Shown here: positions 7,922-16,364 of the stretch, in pieces
How the letters are laid out: every line of letters begins with the position of its first letter
Numbering within the stretch: position 1 is the stretch's first letter
DNA from: Sulfuritalea sp.
Lineage (GTDB): Bacteria > Pseudomonadota > Gammaproteobacteria > Burkholderiales > Rhodocyclaceae
DNA length: 43,484 nucleotides
Reading direction: 5' to 3'
Assembly: GCA_030680805.1 (NCBI GenBank)
Contig: JAUXUK010000008.1
Coordinates: forward strand, 1 to 43,484
Position numbers and translations under genes: made by a program
Notes under the pieces: generated by a model
The model's input: the letters and a program-made list of their open reading frames with translations, nothing else
What the model was told of the DNA's origin: nothing
Database searches by the model: none

Positions 7922-8379
7922 GGATGCAGCAATCTTCCTGTGGTTGAGAGGTGCTGATCGAGGTGCTTGAGCTTGGTCAGGCTTGCGCGCAGGCTTTTGA
8001 TTTCCTCTTTCCGTACCGCGTTCTGCTCTTCGAGTTGCTTGATGCGGTGGTTCGCAGCCGCCAATTGGGACTGTAAGCGCTTGTCCGACGCGAGGGCAGT
8101 GGCCTCTACGACCGCTTTAGCGGCCTTTTGGGCGGTTTTTTGGTCCGGGAGGATACCGCAGTCGCGGAGGCGGGCTTCGAGGGATGCCAGCGCCGATTTG
8201 ATGGCCGGGTTCTGCCTGAACACGGTCAGGGCGAACTGGCACTCGCCGGCGATTTGGGTGCGGTTGAGCTTCCCGATCCGAATGTAATTCTTCCAATCCT
8301 CGGCCGCCTCGCGATCCGCGATCCAGTCATTGAACCGATTGACGTTGACGGCGGCGATCTGCTTGCCGGAAAGGCTCAC
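7918..8379 (-). CDS. Small coiled-coil protein, VPA1267-like
   Basis: The 153-residue product has an N-terminal helical part ('NVNRFNDWIADREAAEDWKNYIRIGKLNRTQIAGECQF') and a long C-terminal coiled coil (about residues 95-140; 'LAAANHRIKQLEEQNAVRKE'). It overlaps both neighbours by four bases (ATGA). From memory, GMT operons in Vibrio carry a small gene of this type (VPA1267 family) directly after gmtX. Position and size fit, but the assignment needs a profile search. The segment 'GKLNRTQIAGECQF' resembles an initiator-like helix, which could mean DNA or partner binding. No enzymatic motif is visible. Confidence 0.65.
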   Translation of the reverse strand: MSLSGKQIAAVNVNRFNDWIADREAAEDWKNYIRIGKLNRTQIAGECQFALTVFRQNPAIKSALASLEARLRDCGILPDQKTAQKAAKAVVEATALASDKRLQSQLAAANHRIKQLEEQNAVRKEEIKSLRASLTKLKHLDQHLSTTGRLLHP

Positions 8380-9098
8380 GATTTCTTCCTCTTCACCTCA
8401 ATCAAGGAAGGCCCTGGTTTGCCGAGAATCTTGGCGATGGCGGTGACAAAGCCGGGGAAGAACACGAAGTTTCGGTGTTTGTCATTCACCTCGCCGGTAT
8501 CCCCAATTGTCCATTCTCTCTTTCCAAGATTCCTTGGGTCAATCGCCGCTTCGAGCGCCTTGCGTTCCGAGTCCGTGAGTTGCGCGGCCATTTCGATCAC
8601 AGCGACGTTGCTCGATCCTTTCGCAATCTCGGCACCCAGCGGCCTCATGTTGATAATGACCTCTGTTTTGGACTTGAGCATGTTTAACTCAGCCTTGATC
8701 TTGTCCCGCTCGATCAGCGCCATGTGGCACAGGCTGCGGATCGCCGGGTCTTCGATCTTCTTGAGAAACGCGTGCTTGTCGGGAGGGGCCAATTGCTCCC
8801 GGATCACCTTCGACTTCTTCGGGCCGTTGTAGGCTTCCCACGCCTTGATCAACGCGGCGTAATCCTCGGACTGCTTGTTGTAGATCACCCGCGCCTTGAA
8901 CAGGCCGTGACTCTCCGCGATGCGAGCGATGTTCCCGAGGCTCAGATCGCGTGCGCCCTGGCTGTGGCGGCTGTATTCCACCGAGCACAACTCATGCAGC
9001 TTGCGAAGTTTTTCTTCCTTGTCCTTGCGATGGCCCTTGGCGAGGATCGCCTGAAGCACTTCATCAGGGTGCACCGACACCGCCACGTCATTCGTCAT
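8376..9098 (-). CDS. gmtX: GmtX-like protein of the mobile trio
   Basis: The 240-residue protein starts at ATG 9,098, overlapping the end of the large recombinase gene by 11 bases, and overlaps the next gene by ATGA. It has an N-terminal helical domain ('PDEVLQAILAKGHRKDKEEKLRKLHELCSVEY', then 'RDLSLGNIARIAESHGLFKARVIYN', which looks like a helix-turn-helix) and a helical central part (residues 110-170), ending in a basic tail. Size, position after a GmtZ-like gene and the HTH-like N-terminus fit GmtX, whose mechanism is not known. The name is a family-level inference from gene order and general resemblance. A generic DNA-binding accessory factor is the alternative. Confidence 0.65.
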   Translation of the reverse strand: MTNDVAVSVHPDEVLQAILAKGHRKDKEEKLRKLHELCSVEYSRHSQGARDLSLGNIARIAESHGLFKARVIYNKQSEDYAALIKAWEAYNGPKKSKVIREQLAPPDKHAFLKKIEDPAIRSLCHMALIERDKIKAELNMLKSKTEVIINMRPLGAEIAKGSSNVAVIEMAAQLTDSERKALEAAIDPRNLGKREWTIGDTGEVNDKHRNFVFFPGFVTAIAKILGKPGPSLIEVKRKKS

Positions 9099-12000
9099 GG
9101 GTTCCCTCCTTCTTCACCAGGCGCAGAGGAATGGGCTTTTGAACCGCGTGGTCGGCCAGTTGCAGGACGCTCTTCAACTTCACCCCGAGCATCTTTTCCA
9201 AAGACTCGCCACGATCCATGATCTCCACCACCTTGCGCCGGCCCAGGATCGGGTTCTCCGGGTTTGCCAACCGTTCCAGTTCGCGCATGATGCCATTCAA
9301 GTACACCAGCTTTTCCTGCTGAGACAGTCGGGCGCGTGGTAACGGGTGGCCCTGCGTCTCGAACGCGTGCTCCATCAGTTCATGGAATTCGTAGACCGCC
9401 GTACCGGCGTCCAGATTGGGGTAAATCTGGAGGTCTTCGGCAACGCCAGCCAATTGCAGCAATTCAGAGTCGGTTTCCTCGATGACCATGTTGAGGGTCA
9501 GAAGATCGCCGTTGGCGACAAGCGCCGTCGGGCTGCCGGGTTCGTCCGGCAGGTCCATGACGCGCTCAATCGTCCGCTGGATGGCAACAATGTCCATCCC
9601 CAACTCCTGCCATTTTTGCATGGCGGCCTCATGTCGGCTTTCCACTTCGATCAGTGCGTTCATTCGGATATAGGGGTCGCCGGCCGCTTCCACCCGCGCT
9701 TTGTCCCGCATGATCTCGTTGCGCTTCTGCTCGGTTTCCCTGGCGATTTCCTTCTGCTTGTGGAAGTGGTAGGAACGGTTGTCGTAGCTGGCGGCGAGGC
9801 CACGGATGTGCTCTTTGCCGGAACACTTCCAGCGGCAACGGCAGCAGTTCCTGATGCCGCCCGGAACGGGGCCGTATAAGGGAGTTTTCTTCGCAAGAAT
9901 TCTTATCACGGGCCCACCGTTGTGGCACCCCGGCACGGTCGCTTCTCCGCTCGTGTTGCCACCGGCCAGACAGATGCCATCGTGCAAGTGTGACCATCCC
10001 AGCGCGTTCCGGTCGGCAGGGTTGGCAGGGAGAACCGTCTGCCAGTCCTCGGTATTGAAGACCACCTTTTGCCTAATCTGCTCGGCGCTGGCATTCTTCA
10101 AGTCACGCTCGAAGGTGGCGTACTTCATGGCCTCCAGTTTCTCCGTACCCACTTTGATCGCGTCCTGGATGTGGGTAAGCCCGGCCTTGGTGTAATACAC
10201 GGTCATGATGAAGCGAGCGTGACCGGCAAGTTTCATCATGATTTCCACACCCACGTTAGCATCGAGAATCAAGTGCGTGATGAGGCTGACGCGGGTGGAG
10301 TGCTGTGAACTGTAGGCTGCGCCATTTATTGGGTTTATTAGTTCGATAGGCTCGCCACCGGGGCGCGTGATCCCTTCCTGTGCCAGCACGTCCTGATAAG
10401 CCGCCATGAGCTTTTGCCATGCCTTTTGGGAGTCACTGGAACTAAGCGGCCAGTCGGGGTGTTCCTTGTCTTCAGGGGTGCGAAAGAGGAAAGCCGTGTC
10501 GGGATATTCGGCAAGTTCGTCCTTGTGGCGGGCCGATAGTTTTGCGGCACCCGTCAGTTCGTTCCATCGCGTCAGGCGTTTGATCGGGTTGACCTTCATC
10601 TGCCAGTCGCGCAACTTGGCGAGCCAGTAGTAAGGGTTTTCTTCCAAAGGTTCCAGCTTCGGCCAGGCGCATTCGTAACCTTTGTCCTTGCCGCTCTTGC
10701 CAATGTCGGCGGTTTTGTTGGAGTTGAAATAGAGGACGACCCTGGCCCCCTGGTCGGCATCCTCTTGCGAAGGCTGTCGAAAGACGCCCTGCGCTCGCGG
10801 AGTACCGCCGGTTCCCATCCTGAGAGGGCCGGTATTCGGGACGAATTCACTCCCGTTCCAGATGAAGGTGTCGGCCTCGCCGGAATCGACCATGCGCGCC
10901 TGTCCGCCCCGTGGAGGGGTTTGCAGATGGAACAGTGCATGAACCCAGCGAACGGGACTCCACATTTCGAGGACAGGTGTATTCTCCTCGCGTTTTCTCA
11001 AGCGCCACACGATGTCCGGGTCGTTCTTGTCGATCTGGTCTTCGGTCACTCCAAACCAGTCGCCAGCATTTGTTTGGCCGTTGATGGTTTCCCTGCCCAG
11101 CAGGCCTTGCACCCACGTCCAATCCCTGAAATGGGGACCCTGGACGATGCGTTTGCGCAGGTCGGAAATGAGGAAGTAGGGCATCACCGTCTTGCCGGAT
11201 TGAGGCGGTCTCTTGGGTTCATCAACGCTGGTGCCGGAGACGATATTGAACGGGTTCCGGTAGAGGTGTGAAAGGCGGACTATCTCTCCATCGTCATGGT
11301 CGGCAAATTCCTCGGTGTCCAGCACCCACTCGATGAGTTTGTAAATACGGATCGCATAATCACGACCGGCCGTCGACCTCTTTGGGCAAGACGTCTCATG
11401 GAAGTCCGGCAGCACGCTGCCACGCTGTAGCAGATCAGCCGGTTTCTTGGGCAGGTTCAGGCCGATCAGATACCTATCGATGAACGCGCTCACTGCATAA
11501 ATTGCAGCGGAGGCAGATGGTCTTTCAGCCTCGAACCACGCCGCTATCAACCGCTGCCATTCTTCAAGCTGCGGGTCTTGCCGCGTGATCCAGGTAAATC
11601 GATGGTCGTCCCTTTTAGAAGGGAATTGTCGGGGAGCCTTTGCGTCCCCGCACGCAATTGCCGCCTTAACCCAACCGCGTATCGCGTTCGTTCCAATGCC
11701 ATGCCTTTTAGACACTGAACGCAGAGTCTCGCCGGACTCGACGGCGCGGACGACCGCTTCGCGCATCTCGTCACTGGGTTTGACCGCGCCATAATCTATG
11801 CCAAGCTCCTTATTGATGACCATGACCGGAATCTTGAGTTCGGCCGCGATTTGGGGCACTGTCTGTTCATCGGCCCTCGCAACGAGAATGGCGGATTTCT
11901 GTGCCTCAGTCAGCAAATAGTCATCGAACGATCTACGGACAATCGATTGCACCGTTCCGCGGTGCAATTTGAGATCGCGGCTTATGGTTGCGAGTGGCTC

Positions 12001-12330
12001 ACCGGCAAAGGCACGTTCGATAAGTTTTGCCTTGACCTCCTTTGGAATTGCCTCCGGCTTACGCTTGACGTGGGTGGTGAATTTGGAGACGGTAGCCGGG
12101 GCGACTCCAAATTGCCTGGCAACCTCTGGCTTGCTTTTACCGGACTCTACAAGGCGGACGATTTCCTTTTTCTGATTGTCCGTAAGGGGGGGCATGGCCG
12201 CCCTTGGCGTATAGATTTTGACCGTGTTGGCGTGAATCTTCATCGCTTTGGCAATGTACTTTTTATGTTCGCCCGCATCGAAGCGGCGACGAATTTCAGC
12301 TATTTTTTCATCACTCAATCTTCGGGCCAT
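9088..12330 (-). CDS. gmtZ: GmtZ-like (VPA1269-type) large recombinase
   Basis: This 1,080-residue protein has unusual architecture. Residues 1-225 hold five tandem helix-turn-helix units of about 45 residues (for example 'LSDEKIAEIRRRFDAGEHKK', 'VARQFGVAPATVSKF', 'ISRDLKLHRGTVQSI', 'SVSKRHGIGTNAIRGW'). A tyrosine-recombinase catalytic core follows: 'TPPRGGQARMVDSGEAD' (box I Arg, about 474-479), H677-x-x-R680, H704 in LAGHA, and Tyr712/713 in VYYTK. A C-terminal extension carries Cys802, Cys829, Cys830, Cys832 and Cys836 (NCCRCRWKC), probably zinc-binding, and a long helical tail. GAGGAG precedes ATG 12,330; the stop of the upstream recombinase is 10 bases away. It matches my recollection of GmtZ. 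It probably acts with GmtY on the island ends. Confidence 0.75.
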   Translation of the reverse strand: MARRLSDEKIAEIRRRFDAGEHKKYIAKAMKIHANTVKIYTPRAAMPPLTDNQKKEIVRLVESGKSKPEVARQFGVAPATVSKFTTHVKRKPEAIPKEVKAKLIERAFAGEPLATISRDLKLHRGTVQSIVRRSFDDYLLTEAQKSAILVARADEQTVPQIAAELKIPVMVINKELGIDYGAVKPSDEMREAVVRAVESGETLRSVSKRHGIGTNAIRGWVKAAIACGDAKAPRQFPSKRDDHRFTWITRQDPQLEEWQRLIAAWFEAERPSASAAIYAVSAFIDRYLIGLNLPKKPADLLQRGSVLPDFHETSCPKRSTAGRDYAIRIYKLIEWVLDTEEFADHDDGEIVRLSHLYRNPFNIVSGTSVDEPKRPPQSGKTVMPYFLISDLRKRIVQGPHFRDWTWVQGLLGRETINGQTNAGDWFGVTEDQIDKNDPDIVWRLRKREENTPVLEMWSPVRWVHALFHLQTPPRGGQARMVDSGEADTFIWNGSEFVPNTGPLRMGTGGTPRAQGVFRQPSQEDADQGARVVLYFNSNKTADIGKSGKDKGYECAWPKLEPLEENPYYWLAKLRDWQMKVNPIKRLTRWNELTGAAKLSARHKDELAEYPDTAFLFRTPEDKEHPDWPLSSSDSQKAWQKLMAAYQDVLAQEGITRPGGEPIELINPINGAAYSSQHSTRVSLITHLILDANVGVEIMMKLAGHARFIMTVYYTKAGLTHIQDAIKVGTEKLEAMKYATFERDLKNASAEQIRQKVVFNTEDWQTVLPANPADRNALGWSHLHDGICLAGGNTSGEATVPGCHNGGPVIRILAKKTPLYGPVPGGIRNCCRCRWKCSGKEHIRGLAASYDNRSYHFHKQKEIARETEQKRNEIMRDKARVEAAGDPYIRMNALIEVESRHEAAMQKWQELGMDIVAIQRTIERVMDLPDEPGSPTALVANGDLLTLNMVIEETDSELLQLAGVAEDLQIYPNLDAGTAVYEFHELMEHAFETQGHPLPRARLSQQEKLVYLNGIMRELERLANPENPILGRRKVVEIMDRGESLEKMLGVKLKSVLQLADHAVQKPIPLRLVKKEGTHDE

Positions 12331-12340
12331 CCGAATCTCC

Positions 12341-13735
12341 TCAAATCATCAATTCGCTCAGCAACGTGCGCGGAGCAGGCAGTTGGGAATGATTTTGTCG
12401 CAGCACTTCTGCGGCATTGCGGATGGCGGCCATCTGCTCATGCACTTCCGGTTGGGTGTAGACCTGCTGGCTCTCTGGCGAACAGTGGTGCATGATGCGC
12501 TGGATGATGATCGGATCGATGCCACCACGACGCGCCCTTTGCGCATAGGCGTGACGGAAACCATGGGCGGTCGTCCCGTACGCTTTCCCGAAGATCAGAC
12601 CGATGCGTTCGACAGCATTTTTCAACGCCTTGTTGTACTGATCGATGGTGTAGATGCCGCCGCAATTCTGATCAGTATTGATGAAAGCATACGGATGGTT
12701 TCGCGGAATGCCCTGTATTTGCTCCATGTAGAGCCGCCAGACCTGCATGAACCATTGGCCGAACTCGTACCCGTTCCCATCCGGCAACCAATGTACTTGC
12801 ATATACCATTTGTCATCGAGTGCCGGATGCTTCCAGCCCGCCGCCAATTTACTGTCTAGCCGGTGACGCGGCACCAAACCGAACTCTTGTGACAGGTACT
12901 CCTGTCTGGAACCACGTTGTCCTGATCGATTCGTCCAGTCATTCGGGGCATAGCCAAGGCTCGGATGGTGCACTGCCACGAACGCCTGCGCCGGGTCTTC
13001 CCAATGCGGATGAACGTCCGCCATATAGGTATGGAACGGCTCGCTCACACGGAGGCCACCCCCGAAGAGCATAAGCGTGATCAATATTCCTCGGTAGTCG
13101 TATCGGCCGGCGACCTTGAAGCCCACGGACAACAGTTCCGCGAACCGATCTTCGGGGAACATCGGCGGGCGTTTGGCAAACACCTTGGGTGGTTGCTCGC
13201 CACGAATTAGCCTGGCCCGGCGCTTCGATTCTGTCGCCCACGAATGGCCCAGAAACGCCTTGTTCCTCCTGAATTGGTACGCCTTTTCGTCGATCCGTTG
13301 ATCGTACCGGTTGCCGGCGTAGGCGGGGTTGAATTTCCCGGCGCGCGGACTTCGTTCGGGGTCCGAGAGCCATTCAAAAAAATCAGACAATTGGTTGATC
13401 ATGAAATTGGCATCACGCACGCCAATTCCTGTCCAGTAGAGCCCGCTGGGGTCTTCCTGCGTTTCCGGGTCAATTGTTCCGATTCGAAGCGTGTTACTGA
13501 AGTTGCGGAAAAGTCGCCATTCTTCTTCGCCCTGAATCGCGTTCTGTTCGAGATACTCAAGAAATAGCTTGTTTGCCCGGACGAACTTTCTCTGCCAGCT
13601 AATACTTCGGCGCACTGTCAAGCAGTAGTCGATCAGAGGACGCACTGGCCCTTCTGCCGACATCAACACAGGCATCTCAATCGATGCGCCGGTGGCGTCG
13701 GTAAAAATCCTGCCTCGCACAACACTAAAAGCCAC
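12341..13735 (-). CDS. gmtY: GmtY-like tyrosine recombinase
   Basis: This 464-residue site-specific recombinase has an N-terminal core-binding-like domain (about 30-130) and a catalytic domain. Arg229 is in 'GGGLRVSE', His391 and Arg394 in 'HGFRHAYAQ', His416/His417 in 'IMHHCSPES', and the nucleophile Tyr426 in 'QQVYTQP'. All catalytic residues appear intact; box III has HH where GH is more usual. Translation starts at a GTG (13,733-13,735) with AGGGAG upstream. It is the first gene of the operon and lies nearest to the island end, which fits a GmtY role. A generic phage-type integrase is the alternative. Confidence 0.75.
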   Translation of the reverse strand: MAFSVVRGRIFTDATGASIEMPVLMSAEGPVRPLIDYCLTVRRSISWQRKFVRANKLFLEYLEQNAIQGEEEWRLFRNFSNTLRIGTIDPETQEDPSGLYWTGIGVRDANFMINQLSDFFEWLSDPERSPRAGKFNPAYAGNRYDQRIDEKAYQFRRNKAFLGHSWATESKRRARLIRGEQPPKVFAKRPPMFPEDRFAELLSVGFKVAGRYDYRGILITLMLFGGGLRVSEPFHTYMADVHPHWEDPAQAFVAVHHPSLGYAPNDWTNRSGQRGSRQEYLSQEFGLVPRHRLDSKLAAGWKHPALDDKWYMQVHWLPDGNGYEFGQWFMQVWRLYMEQIQGIPRNHPYAFINTDQNCGGIYTIDQYNKALKNAVERIGLIFGKAYGTTAHGFRHAYAQRARRGGIDPIIIQRIMHHCSPESQQVYTQPEVHEQMAAIRNAAEVLRQNHSQLPAPRTLLSELMI

Positions 13736-13766
13736 TCTTGCGTCTCCCTTGAACCATAGTTTGACT

Positions 13767-13779
13767 CACATTATATGTG
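13767..13779 (-). promoter_or_regulatory. Promoter -10 within a palindrome, gmtY upstream
   Basis: On the minus strand a perfect TATAAT (13,770-13,775) lies 35 bases upstream of the GTG start, inside the palindrome CACATTATATGTG (13,767-13,779). No good -35 hexamer is seen 17 bases upstream, so the promoter may need an activator, or the palindrome may be a repressor operator covering the -10. The flanking 13,780-13,866 is AT-rich, unlike the surrounding chromosome. Confidence 0.45.
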
Positions 13780-13866
13780 ATAATGGGCGTAAGAGCACAT
13801 AAGAAATAGCCAAATTTTTTTGTTGGCGCGATTTTTTGTCGTAAATTAGTGGCAATGGACCGACAA

Positions 13867-14187
13867 CTATGTATCGAAAAGCGGGGGGGATAAAACGTCC
13901 TTGCCCAATTCGTGGCGGAACTGGATGCCGATGTTGGTCTTGTAGGGGCTCTTGTCGCGGGCGAAGCGCGTGTCGCGGAACACGCGCATCAGCGAGCCGC
14001 CCATCTTGCGCGGCTCGGCGCGGAAATGCGGGGCGAACTTCGCCAGCGGCTCGGCCATCGCAGTGATGAAGTCCAGCGCCGGCTCGCGCACCAGTTCTTC
14101 GTAGCGTGGCTTGTTGGCTTCGAACCAGCCGCGGTCGTTGTTGGCGGCGAGTTCGTCGAGGAAGCGGAAGGTGGCTTTGCTGAACAT
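13867..14187 (-). pseudogene. DUF2461 gene cut by the island
   Basis: From ATG 14,187 (ribosome binding site GGAGAGG) the frame encodes '[24 protein letters not shown]', '[20 protein letters not shown]' and '[14 protein letters not shown]', a clear DUF2461 (TIGR02453-type) N-terminus. Family members are about 220 residues; this one ends after 106. After GKDV (near 13,893) the sequence becomes unrelated (LSPPLFDT, then stop) and enters the island. The C-terminal half is not found elsewhere in the window. The gene is therefore the target of island insertion and probably inactive, though a truncated protein could be made. It lies 27 bases after the hydrolase gene. Confidence 0.8.
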
Positions 14188-14214
14188 GGATTCCTCTCCG
14201 GTACGGCGGTCGGA

Positions 14215-15036
14215 TCAGGCGACGGCTGCCTGCCTCTGCCCGAGGCGCCGATCCAGCCAGCTATCTATCTTCTCTGCGGCCGCGGTCCATTGCGGCTCCA
14301 TCATGATCATGTGTCCTGCGCGCGGAATGACACAGGTTTCGGCGTTCCAGCCCGATGCCGTGAAGTAGAGTTGATTGGACGGGAACAGGGCGTCGAGCTC
14401 GCCGCCCATGACCAGCGCCGGAATCTTCGGCCGGCGCTTTGGCGAGCGCCAGGCCAGTGTCATCATTTCGGTTACGGCCGTCATGGATTCGTCCTGCACC
14501 AGCGGCTTGAAGGCGGCGAACTGTTCCGCCGTCACGTCGGGCGAGAAATACACTTCGCGCATTACCTTGACCGTGTTTGCGGTGTACTTGCCGCGCACTG
14601 CGTAGGCGGCCTCGCGCAGGAAATCCGGCTGCCGGACGTGCAACTGGGCGCTGCAACCGGCGAGGCCGGTGGTCGGCACCGGCGCCATCATGATCACGGC
14701 CGCCGCGTTGCCTTTTTCGAGGTAGCGCTGCACCACCAGCGCGCCCATCGAATGCCCGATCAGCACCGGCGGCACGGGCAGTTCCGCGACCAGTTGCGCG
14801 ACGTCGGCGGCGTAGTGATCGAGATCGTAGCTGTTGAGGTTCTCGCGACCCCCGCTCTCGCCGTGGCCCGAGAGATTGATGGCGTGGCAGTGGTAGCCGA
14901 GTTTGCTGAAGTGGGGCAGGAAGTTCACGTCCCAGCAGCCGGCATGGACGTAGCCGCCGTGCACGAACACCAGTGGCGGATGGCCGTTGTGCTTCTTTGC
15001 CGGGCGATGCAGGGTGTGCAGTTTGCGGTGGCTCAA
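14215..15036 (-). CDS. Alpha/beta hydrolase
   Basis: The 273-residue enzyme has the oxyanion segment 'FVHGGYVHAGCW', nucleophile Ser96 in LIGHSMGAL, an Asp in 'MGGELDALFPS' and a His in 'PRAGHMIMME', a complete catalytic triad. It is a cytosolic serine hydrolase (esterase, lactonase or C-C hydrolase); the substrate is unknown. The start is set at TTG 15,036, with GGAG eight bases upstream; the longer open frame to 15,180 translates a GC-rich hairpin region and has no homology-like sequence. It forms a unit with the now broken DUF2461 gene and lies beside acyl-CoA genes, so ester or lactone opening during catabolism is possible. Confidence 0.8.
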   Translation of the reverse strand: MSHRKLHTLHRPAKKHNGHPPLVFVHGGYVHAGCWDVNFLPHFSKLGYHCHAINLSGHGESGGRENLNSYDLDHYAADVAQLVAELPVPPVLIGHSMGALVVQRYLEKGNAAAVIMMAPVPTTGLAGCSAQLHVRQPDFLREAAYAVRGKYTANTVKVMREVYFSPDVTAEQFAAFKPLVQDESMTAVTEMMTLAWRSPKRRPKIPALVMGGELDALFPSNQLYFTASGWNAETCVIPRAGHMIMMEPQWTAAAEKIDSWLDRRLGQRQAAVA

Positions 15037-15124
15037 GGGTGAACTCCGGAAGTGAGGCCAAATATAACGAAATAACTCGTTCGGAGCGACTGGGTATGGT
15101 CGAGCGAAGCGAGCCGAACTGTAG

Positions 15125-15140
15125 CCCCCCGTGAGGGGGG
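15125..15140 (-). terminator. GC hairpin between ADH and hydrolase genes
   Basis: CCCCCC-GTGA-GGGGGG (15,125-15,140) is a perfect six-pair stem with a tetraloop, 72 bases after the alcohol dehydrogenase stop on the minus strand. There is no T-tract, so the terminator strength is uncertain. Confidence 0.3.
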
Positions 15141-15211
15141 ATGGGGGGCGGGCCTTCAATTGGCCTGTCGCGTGTTTCATTTACTTCTGGTGGAGCTTGC
15201 TGCCGGGAGCG

Positions 15212-16327
15212 TCAGAACAGTATCACGCCGCGTGCGTTTCGACCTTCGGCCAGATCGGCGAAAGCCTGCGGCGCTTCCTCGATCGTGTAGGTGCGGGTGA
15301 TCAGCTCGTCGAGCTTGAGCCGGCCGCTGCGATAGAGTCCGATCAGGCGCGGAAAGTCCTGCTGCGGACGCGCCGAGCCGAAGTAGCTGCCCTTCAGCGT
15401 CTTTTCCTCGAAGGTGAGGCTGGAGGTACGGATGGTCGTCGTGTCCTTCGGTCCCGCAACGCCCACCACCACCGCCGTGCCGCCCTTGCGCAGGCAGCCG
15501 TAGGCCTGGGCCGCGATCTCGCCGAGGCCGACGCATTCGAAGGCATAGTCGGCGCCGCCTTCGGTGAGCTTCTTCAGGGCCTTGACGATGTTCTCTTCGT
15601 TTTTCGGGTTCACCGTATGGGTCGCGCCGAACTGCTTCGCCATTTCCAGCTTGGCGTCGGACGTGTCGACGGCGACGATGATGCGGGCGCCGGCAATCGC
15701 GCAGCCCTGGATGGCATTGAGGCCCACCCCGCCGCAGCCGAAAACCACGGTGGCCGAGCCGACCTCGACCTTCGCCGTGTTGACCGCGGCGCCGACGCCG
15801 GTCATCACGCCGCAGCCGATCAGCGCCGCCTTGTCGAGCGGCACCGCGGCATCGATCTTGACCACGTTGTCGACATGCAGCGTCGCGTATTCGGCCATCA
15901 CGCCGCAGCCGGAAAAGATGTTCAGCGGCTTGCCCGCGGCATCCTTGAAGCGGGTGCTGCCGTCAGGCAGCGTGTAGCCGGCCTTGGCCGCCTGGTCGCA
16001 GAGCTGCGGGCGGCCGGTCTGGCAGTAGCGGCACTTGCCGCACATGCTGACGAAGGAACTGACGACGTGGTCGCCTATGGTAAACCCGGCGAAGCCCGTG
16101 ACGCCTTCGCCCACGGCCACGATGCTGCCGGCGCCTTCGTGGCCCAGCACCACGGGCGGTGGGAAGGGGATGGTGCCGTTGGTGGCGGACAGGTCGCTGT
16201 GGCAGACGCCGCAGGCGGCGAGCTTGATCATCACTTCGCCGCGTTGCGGCGCGTCGACGCTGACAGTTTCGACAACGACGGGTTTGCCGATTTCACGGCA
16301 GACGACTGCCCGGGCTTGCTGGGTCAT
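15212..16327 (-). CDS. Zinc-dependent alcohol dehydrogenase
   Basis: The 371-residue medium-chain dehydrogenase/reductase has catalytic-zinc ligands Cys42-His43-Ser-Asp45 and His63-Glu64 in LGHEGAG. The structural-zinc cysteines are Cys96, Cys99, Cys102 and Cys110 (CGKCRYCQTGRPQLC), and the NAD-binding motif is GCGGVG. It oxidises a primary or secondary alcohol, or a thio-hemiacetal, with NAD as the likely cofactor. GAGGAG lies upstream of ATG 16,327. The close fit to the class III-like 'Zn-dependent alcohol dehydrogenase' group common in steroid and terpene degraders suggests it makes an aldehyde for later CoA activation. The exact substrate cannot be told. Confidence 0.85.
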   Translation of the reverse strand: MTQQARAVVCREIGKPVVVETVSVDAPQRGEVMIKLAACGVCHSDLSATNGTIPFPPPVVLGHEGAGSIVAVGEGVTGFAGFTIGDHVVSSFVSMCGKCRYCQTGRPQLCDQAAKAGYTLPDGSTRFKDAAGKPLNIFSGCGVMAEYATLHVDNVVKIDAAVPLDKAALIGCGVMTGVGAAVNTAKVEVGSATVVFGCGGVGLNAIQGCAIAGARIIVAVDTSDAKLEMAKQFGATHTVNPKNEENIVKALKKLTEGGADYAFECVGLGEIAAQAYGCLRKGGTAVVVGVAGPKDTTTIRTSSLTFEEKTLKGSYFGSARPQQDFPRLIGLYRSGRLKLDELITRTYTIEEAPQAFADLAEGRNARGVILF

Positions 16328-16364
16328 GATGAATTTCTCCTCGAATGAATGAAAGACGGGACCG

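Larger units (their letters stand above)
1..13893. mobile_element. Right part of a GMT-like mobile island
   Basis: Everything left of about 13,893 looks acquired. The right boundary is placed where a DUF2461 coding sequence stops matching its family and runs into unrelated sequence with a stop codon at 13,867. The next genes inward are two tyrosine-recombinase-type proteins and their partners in one operon, followed by cargo of mixed orientation: a caspase-like fusion, a lipoprotein pair, an orphan antitoxin and gene remnants. The missing half of the DUF2461 gene is not in the window, so the left end lies outside it. The first 72 bases are the end of another recombinase gene, so this part may be composite. 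The boundary is inferred from gene content and the broken gene; no direct repeats could be compared. Confidence 0.6.

Noticed and set aside
15036..15180. N-terminal extension of the alpha/beta hydrolase
   Set aside because: It would translate a GC hairpin and unrelated sequence; a TTG with GGAG at 15,036 starts the family-like part.
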